A stretch of DNA of 64,000 nucleotides, from contig NZ_JAWJEJ010000001.1 of the NCBI RefSeq assembly GCF_032911445.1, forward strand, positions 1,922,001 to 1,986,000, read 5' to 3'. Position 1 is the first letter of the stretch. Each line of letters begins with the position of its first letter. The position numbers and the translations under genes are program-made. Shown here in pieces: positions 37,686-45,693 of this stretch. Under the pieces are notes generated by a model. The model was not told where the DNA came from. It did not search any database and saw only the letters and a program-made list of their open reading frames with translations. The stretch is from Sphingomonas sp. HF-S4 (GTDB lineage Bacteria; Pseudomonadota; Alphaproteobacteria; Sphingomonadales; Sphingomonadaceae).

Positions 37686-38653
37686 CAGTCGTTCGATCCC
37701 AGCACCGCCGCATAGGCGTCGGGATCGGCATTGCCCCCGGAGAGGAGGACGAGCAAGCCCGGTTGCGCCTCGACCTTGCCCGCAAGCACCGCCGCGAGCG
37801 CCACCGCCCCGCCCGGCTCGACCACCAGCCGCAGCTTCGCCGCCGCCCAGCGCTGCGCGTGCCGGATCTCCGCCTCGCTCACCGCCACGCCGCTGGCGCC
37901 GCGCCGGCTGAGCACGTCGAAGGTCAGCGGCGACACTTGCCTGGTCTGCAGCGCGTCGCACGCGGTCAGCGGCGGATTGTCCCCCACCGCCTCGATCCAC
38001 CCGGCCTCCAGGCTGCGGCGCATATCGTCCCAGCCCTCGGGCTCGGCGACCGTGATCGCCGCCTCGGGCAGCGCCAGCGCGAGCCCCGCCGCGAGCCCAC
38101 CGCCGCCGCACGGGATCACCACGTTCGAAGGATCGGGGAGCTTCATCTCGACCATCTGGGTCATCGCCTCGATTCCCGCGCTGCCCTGCCCCTCGATGAT
38201 CCACGCATCGTCGAAGCTCGGCACCAGCGCGGCGCCGCGGGCATGCGCGAGATGCGCGGCGATCTTCTCGCGGCTCTCGGTCGCGCGGTCGTATTTCACT
38301 ACCTCCGCGCCCAATGCCAGCGTCGCGTCGAGCTTCACCTTAGGCGCATCGGCCGGCATCACGATCACCGCCGGGATACCGAGCTTCTTCGCCGCCCAGG
38401 CGACTCCCTGCGCATGATTCCCCGACGAGAAGGCGACGACTCCGCGTTCGCGTGCCGCGGCGTCCAATGCGGTCAGCCGATGCCACGCCCCGCGGATCTT
38501 GAAAGCGCCTATCGGCTGCAGCGATTCGGCCTTGAAACAGACCGGCACGCCGCGAATTTCCGCTGTCAAAAGAGGCGTTTGCGGCAGGATTGCTGCAACC
38601 TTCGCTGCAGCGTCCCGCACCCCGGCCCGCGTAGGCTGTCGTACAATCGTCAC
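37685..38653 (-). CDS. Threonine/serine dehydratase-like PLP enzyme
   Basis: The 322-residue fold-type II PLP enzyme has the Lys motif SLQPIGAFKIRGA, SSGNHAQGVAWAA, and the phosphate-binding loop CGGGGLAAGLALA, ending in LSGGNADPDAY. These match catabolic threonine dehydratases and serine racemases; no C-terminal ACT domain is present, so it is not the biosynthetic IlvA type. The reading starts GTG at 38653. It diverges from the ornithine decarboxylase-like gene. Confidence 0.87.
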   Translation of the reverse strand: MTIVRQPTRAGVRDAAAKVAAILPQTPLLTAEIRGVPVCFKAESLQPIGAFKIRGAWHRLTALDAAARERGVVAFSSGNHAQGVAWAAKKLGIPAVIVMPADAPKVKLDATLALGAEVVKYDRATESREKIAAHLAHARGAALVPSFDDAWIIEGQGSAGIEAMTQMVEMKLPDPSNVVIPCGGGGLAAGLALALPEAAITVAEPEGWDDMRRSLEAGWIEAVGDNPPLTACDALQTRQVSPLTFDVLSRRGASGVAVSEAEIRHAQRWAAAKLRLVVEPGGAVALAAVLAGKVEAQPGLLVLLSGGNADPDAYAAVLGSND

Positions 38654-38739
38654 AGTTCATCCCCGCCGTACAATTCCGGATACCGAATCACTTTACACGG
38701 GGGAACCTCGCCCCTAAATGCCGCCTTCCGCTGCCCCAT

Positions 38740-38800
38740 GGGACTTCCAACCGCAAGGCAGCTTTTCGTCAATGTTTGCCGCAAGGCATTTGGAGGTCCC
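38740..38800 (+). promoter_or_regulatory. Leader RNA with ribosome-binding-site-sequestering helix before the decarboxylase gene
   Basis: GGGACTTCCAA (38740-38750) is fully complementary, allowing one G-U pair, to TTGGAGGTCCC (38790-38800), which contains the GGAGG ribosome-binding site of the decarboxylase gene. The loop between holds two copies of CCGCAAGGCA (38751-38760 and 38779-38788). A competing short stem (CAAGG with CCTTG) would leave GGAGG in a loop. This is the layout of a translational switch. Alphaproteobacterial ornithine decarboxylase genes are known to carry the speF leader motif; whether this is that motif needs a covariance search. Confidence 0.55.
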
Positions 38801-38805
38801 TTGAG

Positions 38806-40032
38806 TTGCACAAGCATCATCGCGCGCTGGGGTTAGCGTCTCCCCGATCGAACGCCGTTCTCGGCATCGACATCGCCAGCCAGCGACCGGTTCAGCCGGT
38901 CACGCTGACTCGTCCGCACGCCGCATCGCGTGCCGCCCGCTTCTTCGTCGAGAAGTTTCCGGGCCGCTCGATGTATGCCGTGAAGGCGAATCCGTCTCCC
39001 GATCTGCTCCAGATCCTCTGGGATAGCGGCATCACGCATTACGACGTGGCGTCGATCGCCGAGGTTCGCCTCGTCGCCCGCACGCTCCCGGAAGCGACCC
39101 TGTGCTTCATGCACCCGGTCAAGGCCGAGGAAGCGATCGAGGAAGCGTATTTCACGCACGGCGTCCGCGTGTTCAGTCTCGACAGCCTGGAAGAGCTGGA
39201 GAAGATCGTCGCGGCCACCAAGGGCGCTGAAGACCTCACGCTGTGCGTCCGCCTGCGTGTCTCGTCGGACCATTCGAAGCTCAGCCTCGCCTCCAAGTTC
39301 GGCGCCGCCCCCGGCGAGTCGAAGGAATTGCTGATGGCCGCCCGCCAGGTCGCCGATGCCCTGGGCATCTGCTTCCATGTCGGTAGCCAGGCGATGTCGC
39401 CCGAGGCCTATGGCAATGCGATGGAGCGCGTCCGCGCCGCGATCGTCGAGGCAGCCGTCACCGTCGACGTGATCGACGTCGGCGGCGGGTTCCCCTCGTC
39501 CTATCCCGGCATGGAGCCGCCGCCGCTCGAGCATTATTTCGCGACGATCCACCGCGCGTTCGAGAGCCTGCCGATCTCCTATTCGGCCGAGCTCTGGGCC
39601 GAGCCGGGCCGTGCGCTGTGCGCCGAGTACAGCTCGATCATCGTTCGCGTCGAGAAGCGCCGCGGCAGTGAGCTCTACATCAACGACGGCGCCTATGGCG
39701 CGCTGTTCGACGCCGCGCATATCGGCTGGCGCTTCCCCGTCCGTCTCCTCCGCGAGCCGGATTCGAACGCCCGCGATGTCGAGTTCAGCTTCTACGGGCC
39801 GACCTGCGACGATCTCGACCACATGGCGGGGCCGTTCCCGCTACCCGCCGATATCGGTGCAGGCGACTATATCGAGATCGGCATGCTCGGCGCCTATGGC
39901 TCGGCCATGCGCACCGCGTTCAACGGCTTCGGATCGGACGAGACGGTGATCGTCGACGACGAGCCGATGACCTCGCTCTATATCGAGCAGGCCGAGGAAC
40001 GCGCGACGGCCTCGAACGTCGTCAAGCTGTAA
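38806..40032 (+). CDS. Ornithine/lysine (type III PLP) decarboxylase
   Basis: The 408-residue product begins at a TTG nine bases after GGAGG. It has the fold-III alanine-racemase-like barrel with PLP Lys in MYAVKANPSPDLL, CFHVGSQ, VIDVGGGFPSSYPG, AEPGRALCAEYS and the active-site Cys in YGPTCDDLD. This is the eukaryotic-type ornithine decarboxylase family found in alphaproteobacteria, producing putrescine (or cadaverine). The deoxyhypusine-synthase-like gene follows, indicating a polyamine locus. An ATG at 38776 lies upstream of the ribosome-binding site and is less likely. Expression may be controlled by the 38740-38800 RNA helix. Confidence 0.9.
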   Translation: MHKHHRALGLASPRSNAVLGIDIASQRPVQPVTLTRPHAASRAARFFVEKFPGRSMYAVKANPSPDLLQILWDSGITHYDVASIAEVRLVARTLPEATLCFMHPVKAEEAIEEAYFTHGVRVFSLDSLEELEKIVAATKGAEDLTLCVRLRVSSDHSKLSLASKFGAAPGESKELLMAARQVADALGICFHVGSQAMSPEAYGNAMERVRAAIVEAAVTVDVIDVGGGFPSSYPGMEPPPLEHYFATIHRAFESLPISYSAELWAEPGRALCAEYSSIIVRVEKRRGSELYINDGAYGALFDAAHIGWRFPVRLLREPDSNARDVEFSFYGPTCDDLDHMAGPFPLPADIGAGDYIEIGMLGAYGSAMRTAFNGFGSDETVIVDDEPMTSLYIEQAEERATASNVVKL

Positions 40033-40149
40033 CCAGACCTAGCCAGACGGCAGTCTTTGAATTTGGAAGCGGGGTGCTCTATGCGCCCCGCTTCCTCACG
40101 GGTTTCCGCGTCCCCTGAACGACGACGGCCATGCTGAATGGGAGCTCCC

Positions 40150-41229
40150 ATGACCGACACCCTCACCAAGACCGCCGCGGCGAACCCGCCGATCAACGAC
40201 ACCCGCAAGGCGGAGCTTCTCTCGAAGGAAGTGAAGCATATCGACATCACCAAGTTCGATGCGCGCCCGATCGTCGACGCGATGGCCGACATGAGCTTCA
40301 CCAGCCGCGACCTCGGCCGCGCGACCAACATCTACAACCAGATGCTCGCCGACAAGGATTGCACGATCTTCCTGGTGATCGCCGGCTCGACCTCGGCCGG
40401 CGGCTGCATGGACCTCTATGCCGAACTGGTGCGCAACAACATGGTCGACGGCATCGTCGCCACCGGCGCCACGATCGTCGACATGGATTTCTTCGAGGGC
40501 CTCGGCCACAAGCATTACCAGGCGCTCGAGATCCCCGACGACGACACGCTGCGCTCGCTCTATATCGACCGCATCTACGACACGTACATCGACGAGACCG
40601 ACCTCCAGAACGTCGATCACACGATCTTCGAGATCGCGGAATCGCTCGAGCCCAAGGCCTACAGCTCGCGCGCGTTCATCCGCGAAATGGGCAAGTATCT
40701 CGTCGAGCACGGCAAGAAGGAGAACAGCCTCGTCAAGCTCGCCTACGAGCATGACGTGCCGATCTTCTGCCCCGCGTTCGTGGACAGCTCGGCCGGCTTC
40801 GGCCTCGTCAAGCACCAGGTCGACGCCGCCAAGGAGGGCCGCCCCTATCTGATGATCGACGCGGTCGCGGACTTCCGCGAGCTGACCGACATCAAGATCG
40901 CGGCGGGCACCACCGGCCTGCTGATGATCGGCGGCGGCGTGCCCAAGAACTTCATCCAGGACACCGTCGTCTGCGCCGAGATCCTCGGCCACGAGGATGT
41001 CGCCGTGCACAAGTACGCGGTGCAGATCACCGTCGCCGACGTTCGCGACGGCGCCTGCTCGTCCTCGACGCTGCAGGAGGCGGCATCGTGGGGCAAGGTC
41101 AACACCGGCATCGAGCAGATGGTGTTCGCCGAGGCCGGCAGCGTGATGCCGCTCCTCGCCAGCGACGCGTATCACCGCGGCCACTGGAAGGATCGCGCCA
41201 AGCGCGGCTGGGCCAAGCTGTTCGGCTGA
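40150..41229 (+). CDS. Deoxyhypusine synthase-like polyamine enzyme
   Basis: The 359-residue protein belongs to the deoxyhypusine synthase family: IAGSTSAGGCMDLYAELVRN at residues 79-98, ATGATIVDMDF, IGGGVPKNF and late AASWGKVN with the Lys that forms the imine intermediate. Bacteria lack eIF5A, so bacterial homologues act on free amines, for example making homospermidine or related long polyamines. Homospermidine is a major polyamine of sphingomonads, and the decarboxylase gene beside it would supply putrescine. Exact product is inferred. GGGAG precedes the ATG and a strong terminator follows. Confidence 0.88.
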   Translation: MTDTLTKTAAANPPINDTRKAELLSKEVKHIDITKFDARPIVDAMADMSFTSRDLGRATNIYNQMLADKDCTIFLVIAGSTSAGGCMDLYAELVRNNMVDGIVATGATIVDMDFFEGLGHKHYQALEIPDDDTLRSLYIDRIYDTYIDETDLQNVDHTIFEIAESLEPKAYSSRAFIREMGKYLVEHGKKENSLVKLAYEHDVPIFCPAFVDSSAGFGLVKHQVDAAKEGRPYLMIDAVADFRELTDIKIAAGTTGLLMIGGGVPKNFIQDTVVCAEILGHEDVAVHKYAVQITVADVRDGACSSSTLQEAASWGKVNTGIEQMVFAEAGSVMPLLASDAYHRGHWKDRAKRGWAKLFG

Positions 41230-41252
41230 GCCCTTCCAGCACGCGAAAACCG

Positions 41253-41282
41253 AACGGCCGGGGAGCGATCCCCGGCCGTTTT
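41253..41282 (+). terminator. Rho-independent terminator of the polyamine locus
   Basis: AACGGCCGGGGA and TCCCCGGCCGTT form a perfect 12-bp stem with a GCGA loop, followed by TTTTGCTTTAT. It lies 23 nt past the stop codon of the deoxyhypusine synthase-like gene and isolates it from the next unit. Confidence 0.85.
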
Positions 41283-41339
41283 GCTTTATGCGACTTCGTG
41301 ATACCCTCGCTCCCGGACAAGTGCTTGGGAGAGTGCTTC

Positions 41340-41480
41340 ATGCCTTCGCGTTCGAATCTGGCGCTGATTTTGGCCGCAGTGCCGAGCGCGGCGCCAAACC
41401 TAACGCAAGACGCCCCGAGCGATCAGGACCCAAGAATCGCCGGACAGCGCATCGCCGCGCTCGAACGCGTACGTCGCTGA
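41340..41480 (+). CDS. 46-residue ORF coupled to the eCIS-core/NodB gene
   Basis: The ATG at 41340 has GGGAGAG six to twelve bases upstream, the best ribosome-binding site in the region. The product MPSRSNLALILAAVPSAAPN continues with a polar, Asp/Arg-rich tail; the first 20 residues resemble a weak signal peptide. Its TGA overlaps the ATG of the next gene (TGATG), and that gene has no ribosome-binding site of its own. This strongly suggests translational coupling. No family is recognised. Confidence 0.55.
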   Translation: MPSRSNLALILAAVPSAAPNLTQDAPSDQDPRIAGQRIAALERVRR

Positions 41481-43165
41481 TGGCAAACCATGCCGCACAC
41501 GCAGCGGGCACGACCGCCCCAACACAAGAAAAGGCCGGCGGCCCGAATCGACGTTCGCGCATCTCCGTCGCGCAATTGCCGGCCAAGACCGACGCGCATT
41601 CGGTCCTTTCGGGCGAACGGCCAAGCGTCGGCGGCAGGCCGTTGGAGAGCCATTTGAAGGCGCCGTTCGAACGGGCGTTCGGCACCAGCTTCGCCGACGT
41701 TCGGGTCCACAGCGATTCCGCCAGCGCCGGCGCCGCGCACCAATTGGGCGCGCGCGCCTACACGCATGGCGGCGCGATCATATTTGGTTCCGGCCAGTAT
41801 CAGCCGAGCAGTGCGTCGGGCCAGCGGCTGCTTGCGCACGAATTGGCGCATGTCGTCCAGCAGCGCAAAGGGCAGGCATCCGATCGTGTGCTGTCATCCC
41901 GCGGATCACGATCCGAAGCGGAAGCCGATACCGCCGCCAATGCAATGGGCTGGGGAGGTCTCCATGCCCGATATCCCGACGTCGCTGCATATTCGGTAGC
42001 GGCCGGATCGGCGCCGTCGAGGCAGCTTTCGCCAAATCTGTCGGCGGCAGACGCCAGTATTCAAAGGGTCCAGCTCACTTACGATGACGGGCCCGACAGT
42101 GCCGGAAATACGCGCCTCGTCCTCAACGCACTGAATGCCGCGAGTGCGAAGGCTACGTTCTACTTGGTCGGCAAACGTGTCGCACAGGGGGACAATTGGC
42201 GCGTCGTCTTCGATATCGCGGCGGCCGGGCATTGGCTGGGGAATCATGCCTATGACTGGAACGACGCCACCGACAATCATATCTTCCTGCAGGGGACGGC
42301 GCAGCAGCGCGCGGAGAAAATACTTCAGACGGAATGGTCGATCCGCGATGCCTTGATCACCGGACGCGCCGATGCCCAAACCGCCAATACCTGGGCAAGC
42401 ATCCCTTCAGCCCACCGCGACCAAATCAACGACGTCATTGCGCACGGCACCGGCAGGTTCCGCACCCCGGGGTTCCGGAGCAAGCCGTGGGACCCAGACG
42501 GCATCACCACGCTGGCAGCGATCGATTCCGCAAATCAGGTCTTGGCCGCAACGGGATTACGGCCACTGAAGACGACTGAGCTCTCGAAATTGGGCCCGGA
42601 CTATGAAGGCGTCACCGTCGACTCGAAGGACTGGGAAAAGGGCAAGACACAGGCTGACGTCGAAGCGACGGTGAAAGGTGGAACGACGAGCAACGATGAC
42701 TCCATTCTGCTGCATTCCCGATTGAAACACAGCGCGGATGCCACGCCTGCGATCGCCGCCGATATCAAAAGTAAGAAGTTCGGCTTCGATCCGACCGTGC
42801 AGGGCGCGATGGGATCGGTCCGGCCAAAAGCAGGCTTCGCGAACCTGAAGTCGATCTCCAGCCCGCCGACCTCCGCGGAAATCGCCGACGCCCGCACTTG
42901 GTTCAAGGCCAATTATCTCTCCATCGGACCGGTTCTCTCCGGTGCCGTCGCGATCGGAATCTTTCAGCTGGCGCAGCAAGCGGGTCCGGCCGAAGTGAAG
43001 GCTTTCACCGCGGAAATCAGGGGGACCACCGTGAAGACGCCGACCGGCGACGTCCCCATGGCGAACTGGATGAATGCGAATACCGAATGGAGTCTCTTTT
43101 CGGGCTTCTTCGAGAACTGGACGCTCCAAAAGTCATTTCCGAAGATCAAGGGCGTTACGATTTGA
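41480..43165 (+). CDS. eCIS-core (DUF4157) domain fused to a NodB-like deacetylase domain
   Basis: The 561-residue product has an N-terminal DUF4157 domain: FGTSFADVRVHSDSASAGAA (about residues 67-86), then LLAHELAHVVQQ with an HExxH-like zinc motif near residue 120. From residue 200 a polysaccharide deacetylase (NodB) domain follows: TYDDGP, GHWLGNHAYDW, RFRTPGF, DSKDW and ILLH. In motif 2 the second metal His appears replaced by Trp. About 140 C-terminal residues are unassigned. DUF4157 marks proteins tied to extracellular contractile injection systems and polymorphic toxins. No such system is in the window. An in-frame ATG at 41288 overlaps the terminator and is unlikely. Confidence 0.8.
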   Translation: MANHAAHAAGTTAPTQEKAGGPNRRSRISVAQLPAKTDAHSVLSGERPSVGGRPLESHLKAPFERAFGTSFADVRVHSDSASAGAAHQLGARAYTHGGAIIFGSGQYQPSSASGQRLLAHELAHVVQQRKGQASDRVLSSRGSRSEAEADTAANAMGWGGLHARYPDVAAYSVAAGSAPSRQLSPNLSAADASIQRVQLTYDDGPDSAGNTRLVLNALNAASAKATFYLVGKRVAQGDNWRVVFDIAAAGHWLGNHAYDWNDATDNHIFLQGTAQQRAEKILQTEWSIRDALITGRADAQTANTWASIPSAHRDQINDVIAHGTGRFRTPGFRSKPWDPDGITTLAAIDSANQVLAATGLRPLKTTELSKLGPDYEGVTVDSKDWEKGKTQADVEATVKGGTTSNDDSILLHSRLKHSADATPAIAADIKSKKFGFDPTVQGAMGSVRPKAGFANLKSISSPPTSAEIADARTWFKANYLSIGPVLSGAVAIGIFQLAQQAGPAEVKAFTAEIRGTTVKTPTGDVPMANWMNANTEWSLFSGFFENWTLQKSFPKIKGVTI

Positions 43166-43199
43166 CCCTGTGATCTGGACGCTTCTTGATCGCTTCCCC

Positions 43200-43964
43200 T
43201 CACCCCTCCCGCGCTTTCCGCGCGAAATCGTTGAGCTGCGCCAGCGTCGCATCGAAGCGCCGCTCGCCCTCGGCATCGCGCAGAAACTTCACCCGCTCGA
43301 CCAATATCTCCCCCGGCGTCGGCGACTGGCCGAACAGCGCCATCACTTCGTCGATGAAGTCGTCGAGCGGCATATAGCCCGACCGGTTCTCCTGCCCGGG
43401 GGTCAGCCCGGTCTGCACCGCGGGCGGGACCAGCTCGATTACGTCCACCTTGCCCTTCAGCGCCTCGCGCAGCGAGACGGTGTAGCTGTGGATCGCCGCC
43501 TTGGTGGCGTTGTAGGTTGGCGTATCGACCAGCGGCACATAGGCCAGGCCCGAGGTCACGTTGACGATCGCCGCATCGGCCTGCGCGGCCAGATGGTCGA
43601 TCAGCGCATTGCTCAGCCGGATCGGGCCGAGCAGGTTGGTGGTGATCGTCGCCTCGGCATCGGCCAGGTCGCGCCGCGCCGCCAGATCCTCGAAGCGCAT
43701 GATCCCGGCATTGTTAATCAGCACGTTGAGTTCGGGATGCGCTTGCATGACGCGCCGCGCGAAATCCTCGACGCCCTCGGCGCTCTCGACGTCGAGCGTC
43801 ATCGCGAACATGCCCTCGCGCCCGGCCACCACCGCATCGAGCGCGTCCTGCCGCCGCCCCGCGACGATCACGCGATTGCCCGCCGCGTGGAAGCGCTGCG
43901 CGAGCGCCGCGCCGATCCCCGAACCGCCGCCGGTGATCAGGATGGTGTTGCCGCTGGTCTTCAT
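43200..43964 (-). CDS. Short-chain dehydrogenase/reductase
   Basis: The 254-residue enzyme has the NAD(P) motif ITGGGSGIGAALAQRF, VLINNAGIMRFED, a catalytic Ser in VNVTSGLAYVP and YNATKAAIHSY with Tyr and Lys. It resembles DltE-type SDRs of unknown substrate. Its ATG has AGGAG upstream. It diverges from an HxlR regulator across a 96-bp gap containing an inverted repeat, so the regulator probably controls it. Confidence 0.92.
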   Translation of the reverse strand: MKTSGNTILITGGGSGIGAALAQRFHAAGNRVIVAGRRQDALDAVVAGREGMFAMTLDVESAEGVEDFARRVMQAHPELNVLINNAGIMRFEDLAARRDLADAEATITTNLLGPIRLSNALIDHLAAQADAAIVNVTSGLAYVPLVDTPTYNATKAAIHSYTVSLREALKGKVDVIELVPPAVQTGLTPGQENRSGYMPLDDFIDEVMALFGQSPTPGEILVERVKFLRDAEGERRFDATLAQLNDFARKAREG

Positions 43965-44001
43965 CGCATTGCTCCTCTTGTTCCGGCCAATCTAGGCCGG
44001 T

Positions 44002-44055
44002 ACTCTCCTTTGGACAGAAGGCACCCAAAAGATTTATACGCACCCTTTGGAGAGT
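44002..44055. promoter_or_regulatory. HxlR promoter with flanking inverted repeat in the divergon
   Basis: ACTCTCC (44002-44008) and GGAGAGT (44049-44055) are perfect inverted arms flanking a promoter for the HxlR gene: TTGGAC at 44010-44015 and TTTATA at 44033-44038 with 17-nt spacing. The left arm touches the -35 box and the right arm overlaps the ribosome-binding site, the arrangement expected for an autorepressor also acting on the SDR gene. Confidence 0.5.
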
Positions 44056-44060
44056 GTACC

Positions 44061-44456
44061 TTGGCCAAACCGGCTCCCGCCTCCCAACGGACCAAGCCCT
44101 GGCCCGATGCCGATCCGCGCGTCGACGCGCTGGTCACCGAGGTGATCGGCCGCGTCGCCGACAAATGGACGATGCTGATCCTCGAGGAACTGGCCGGGCA
44201 CGAGCATCTTCGCTTCACCCAGATCGGCAGGCTGGTGCCGGGGATCAGCCAGAAGATGCTCACTCAGACGCTGCGCCAGATGGAGCGCGATGGCCTCGTC
44301 ACGCGCACGGTCCACCCGGTGATCCCGCCGCGCGTCGACTATCGCCTCACCGCGCTCGGCGAGAGCCTCGGCGCGGCATTCTGCGGCGTGTGGCTCTGGG
44401 CCGAGGCCAATCTCGAAGAGATCGAGGCAGCGCGAGCTGCCTTCGACGGATGCTGA
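44061..44456 (+). CDS. HxlR-family winged-helix regulator
   Basis: The 131-residue protein starts with TTG (GGAGAG eight bases upstream) and has the HxlR core: VIGRVADKWTMLILEELAGH, LRFTQIGRLVPGISQKMLTQ, TLRQMERDGLVTRTVHP and PPRVDYRLTALGESL. These small dimeric regulators often sense redox state or aldehydes and control a divergent oxidoreductase, here the SDR gene. The ligand is unknown. The sole Cys residues (one within AAFCGVW, one at the C-terminus) might be sensory. Confidence 0.9.
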   Translation: MAKPAPASQRTKPWPDADPRVDALVTEVIGRVADKWTMLILEELAGHEHLRFTQIGRLVPGISQKMLTQTLRQMERDGLVTRTVHPVIPPRVDYRLTALGESLGAAFCGVWLWAEANLEEIEAARAAFDGC

Positions 44457-44658
44457 CTCGCTGTCCTACAGCGCCGGATTCTGCTAGGGTAACGCCGCTC
44501 TTTGACATAGTGTGTAGGAACTTTCGGCGAAACAAAGTTTCACCAGCGCGCAACGGAATTACGATTCTACGCGCAAAGTGCGAAGTTAAGCGGCGCGTTT
44601 CCATCTTCCAGCGAGTCGCCAAGTAGGACAAACTGCCGCCGACAAGAGGGAGGATGCC

Positions 44659-45636
44659 ATGCCGATCGACCGACGCAGCCTGATCGGAGGCGCGATGGGA
44701 CTCGCCCTCGCACCCGCCGCCCGCGCGCAGGATGCCGTCCCCTATGTCCTCGGCACCGGCACCGCGGCCTGGCCGCCGCGCGAGCATTTCAAGCTATGGC
44801 CCGGCTCTCCCCCAGGCGCGCCCTCGTCGCTCCCGGCGAACAACTTCACGATCAACGGCAGCTTCAAGGAATTGTGGCTGCGCGGCGTCTCCGAGCCGAT
44901 GGTCGGGGTCTATCGCCCCGCCCGGCCTGATGGCCGCGCCATCCTGTCGATCCCCGGCGGCGGTTACGGCTTCGTCTCGGTCGAGAACGAGGGCGTCGAT
45001 GTCGCCAAGGCGCTGACCCCGCACGGCATCACCGTGTTCGTCCTCGCCTATCGCCTCCCCGGCGAAGGCTGGGCGCAGCGCGCCGACGTGCCGCTCCAGG
45101 ATGCCCAGCGCGCGATGCGGCTGATCCGCGCCAATGCGAGCAAATACGGCGTGGACCCCGCCAAGCTGGGGCTCGTCGGTTTCTCGGCGGGCGGGCATCT
45201 CGGCGCGATGGTCGCGGTCGGCCATGCCGATCGGGTGTACCAGCCGGTCGATGCCGCCGACACCACATCAGCGCGTCCGGCATATGCGGGGCTCGTCTAT
45301 CCGGTGGTCTCCTTCACCAGCGCGGGCTTCGAGGCACGCCGCAGCAACGGCCTGTGGGGCGAGGCCGCCGATGCCGCGACGATCGCCCGCCACACGCCGC
45401 TCAATCGCGTCGGCACGGATACCCCGCCGATCTTCCTCGTCCACGCGATCGACGACGGCACCGTCCCGATCCAGCAGACGCTGGCGATGATCGACCATTG
45501 CCGGATGCACCAAATTCCAGTCGAGGCGCATATCCTCGAGAAGGGCGGCCACGGTTTTGGCGGGCTTCATCTGCCCAAGGACGCGCCGGGCCGGCTGTGG
45601 CCCGACATCTTCGCGCGCTGGACCGCAACCCATTAA
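44659..45636 (+). CDS. Exported alpha/beta hydrolase (acetylesterase/xylanase-associated type)
   Basis: The 325-residue product has a twin-arginine-like leader (MPIDRRSLIGGAMGLALAPAA-RA), an oxyanion-hole motif IPGGGYGFVSVENEG, VFVLAYRLPG, nucleophile elbow GFSAGGHLGAM, and late DDGTVP and GGHGFGG. This is the BD-FAE/hormone-sensitive-lipase-like group of carbohydrate esterases acting in the periplasm. The 202 bp upstream (44457-44658) are AT-richer and contain GAAACAAAGTTTC, a 5-bp inverted repeat, as possible regulatory sequence. Confidence 0.85.
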   Translation: MPIDRRSLIGGAMGLALAPAARAQDAVPYVLGTGTAAWPPREHFKLWPGSPPGAPSSLPANNFTINGSFKELWLRGVSEPMVGVYRPARPDGRAILSIPGGGYGFVSVENEGVDVAKALTPHGITVFVLAYRLPGEGWAQRADVPLQDAQRAMRLIRANASKYGVDPAKLGLVGFSAGGHLGAMVAVGHADRVYQPVDAADTTSARPAYAGLVYPVVSFTSAGFEARRSNGLWGEAADAATIARHTPLNRVGTDTPPIFLVHAIDDGTVPIQQTLAMIDHCRMHQIPVEAHILEKGGHGFGGLHLPKDAPGRLWPDIFARWTATH

Positions 45637-45693
45637 GTTGCATCTGCAAACCCATTGAGGCAGCCTCGGCCGATAATCGGAGGGGGAGCCGCA

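Noticed and set aside
38801-38836. Eleven-codon ORF (TTG start) overlapping the decarboxylase start
   Set aside because: It is only 4 nt from GGAGG and too short to assess. The in-frame TTG five bases later has proper spacing and leads into the decarboxylase.
41288-41479. Longer N-terminus for the eCIS-core/NodB protein
   Set aside because: The ATG at 41288 falls right after the terminator T-run, with no ribosome-binding site. The added 64 residues are Arg-rich and overlap the better-supported 46-residue ORF in another frame.
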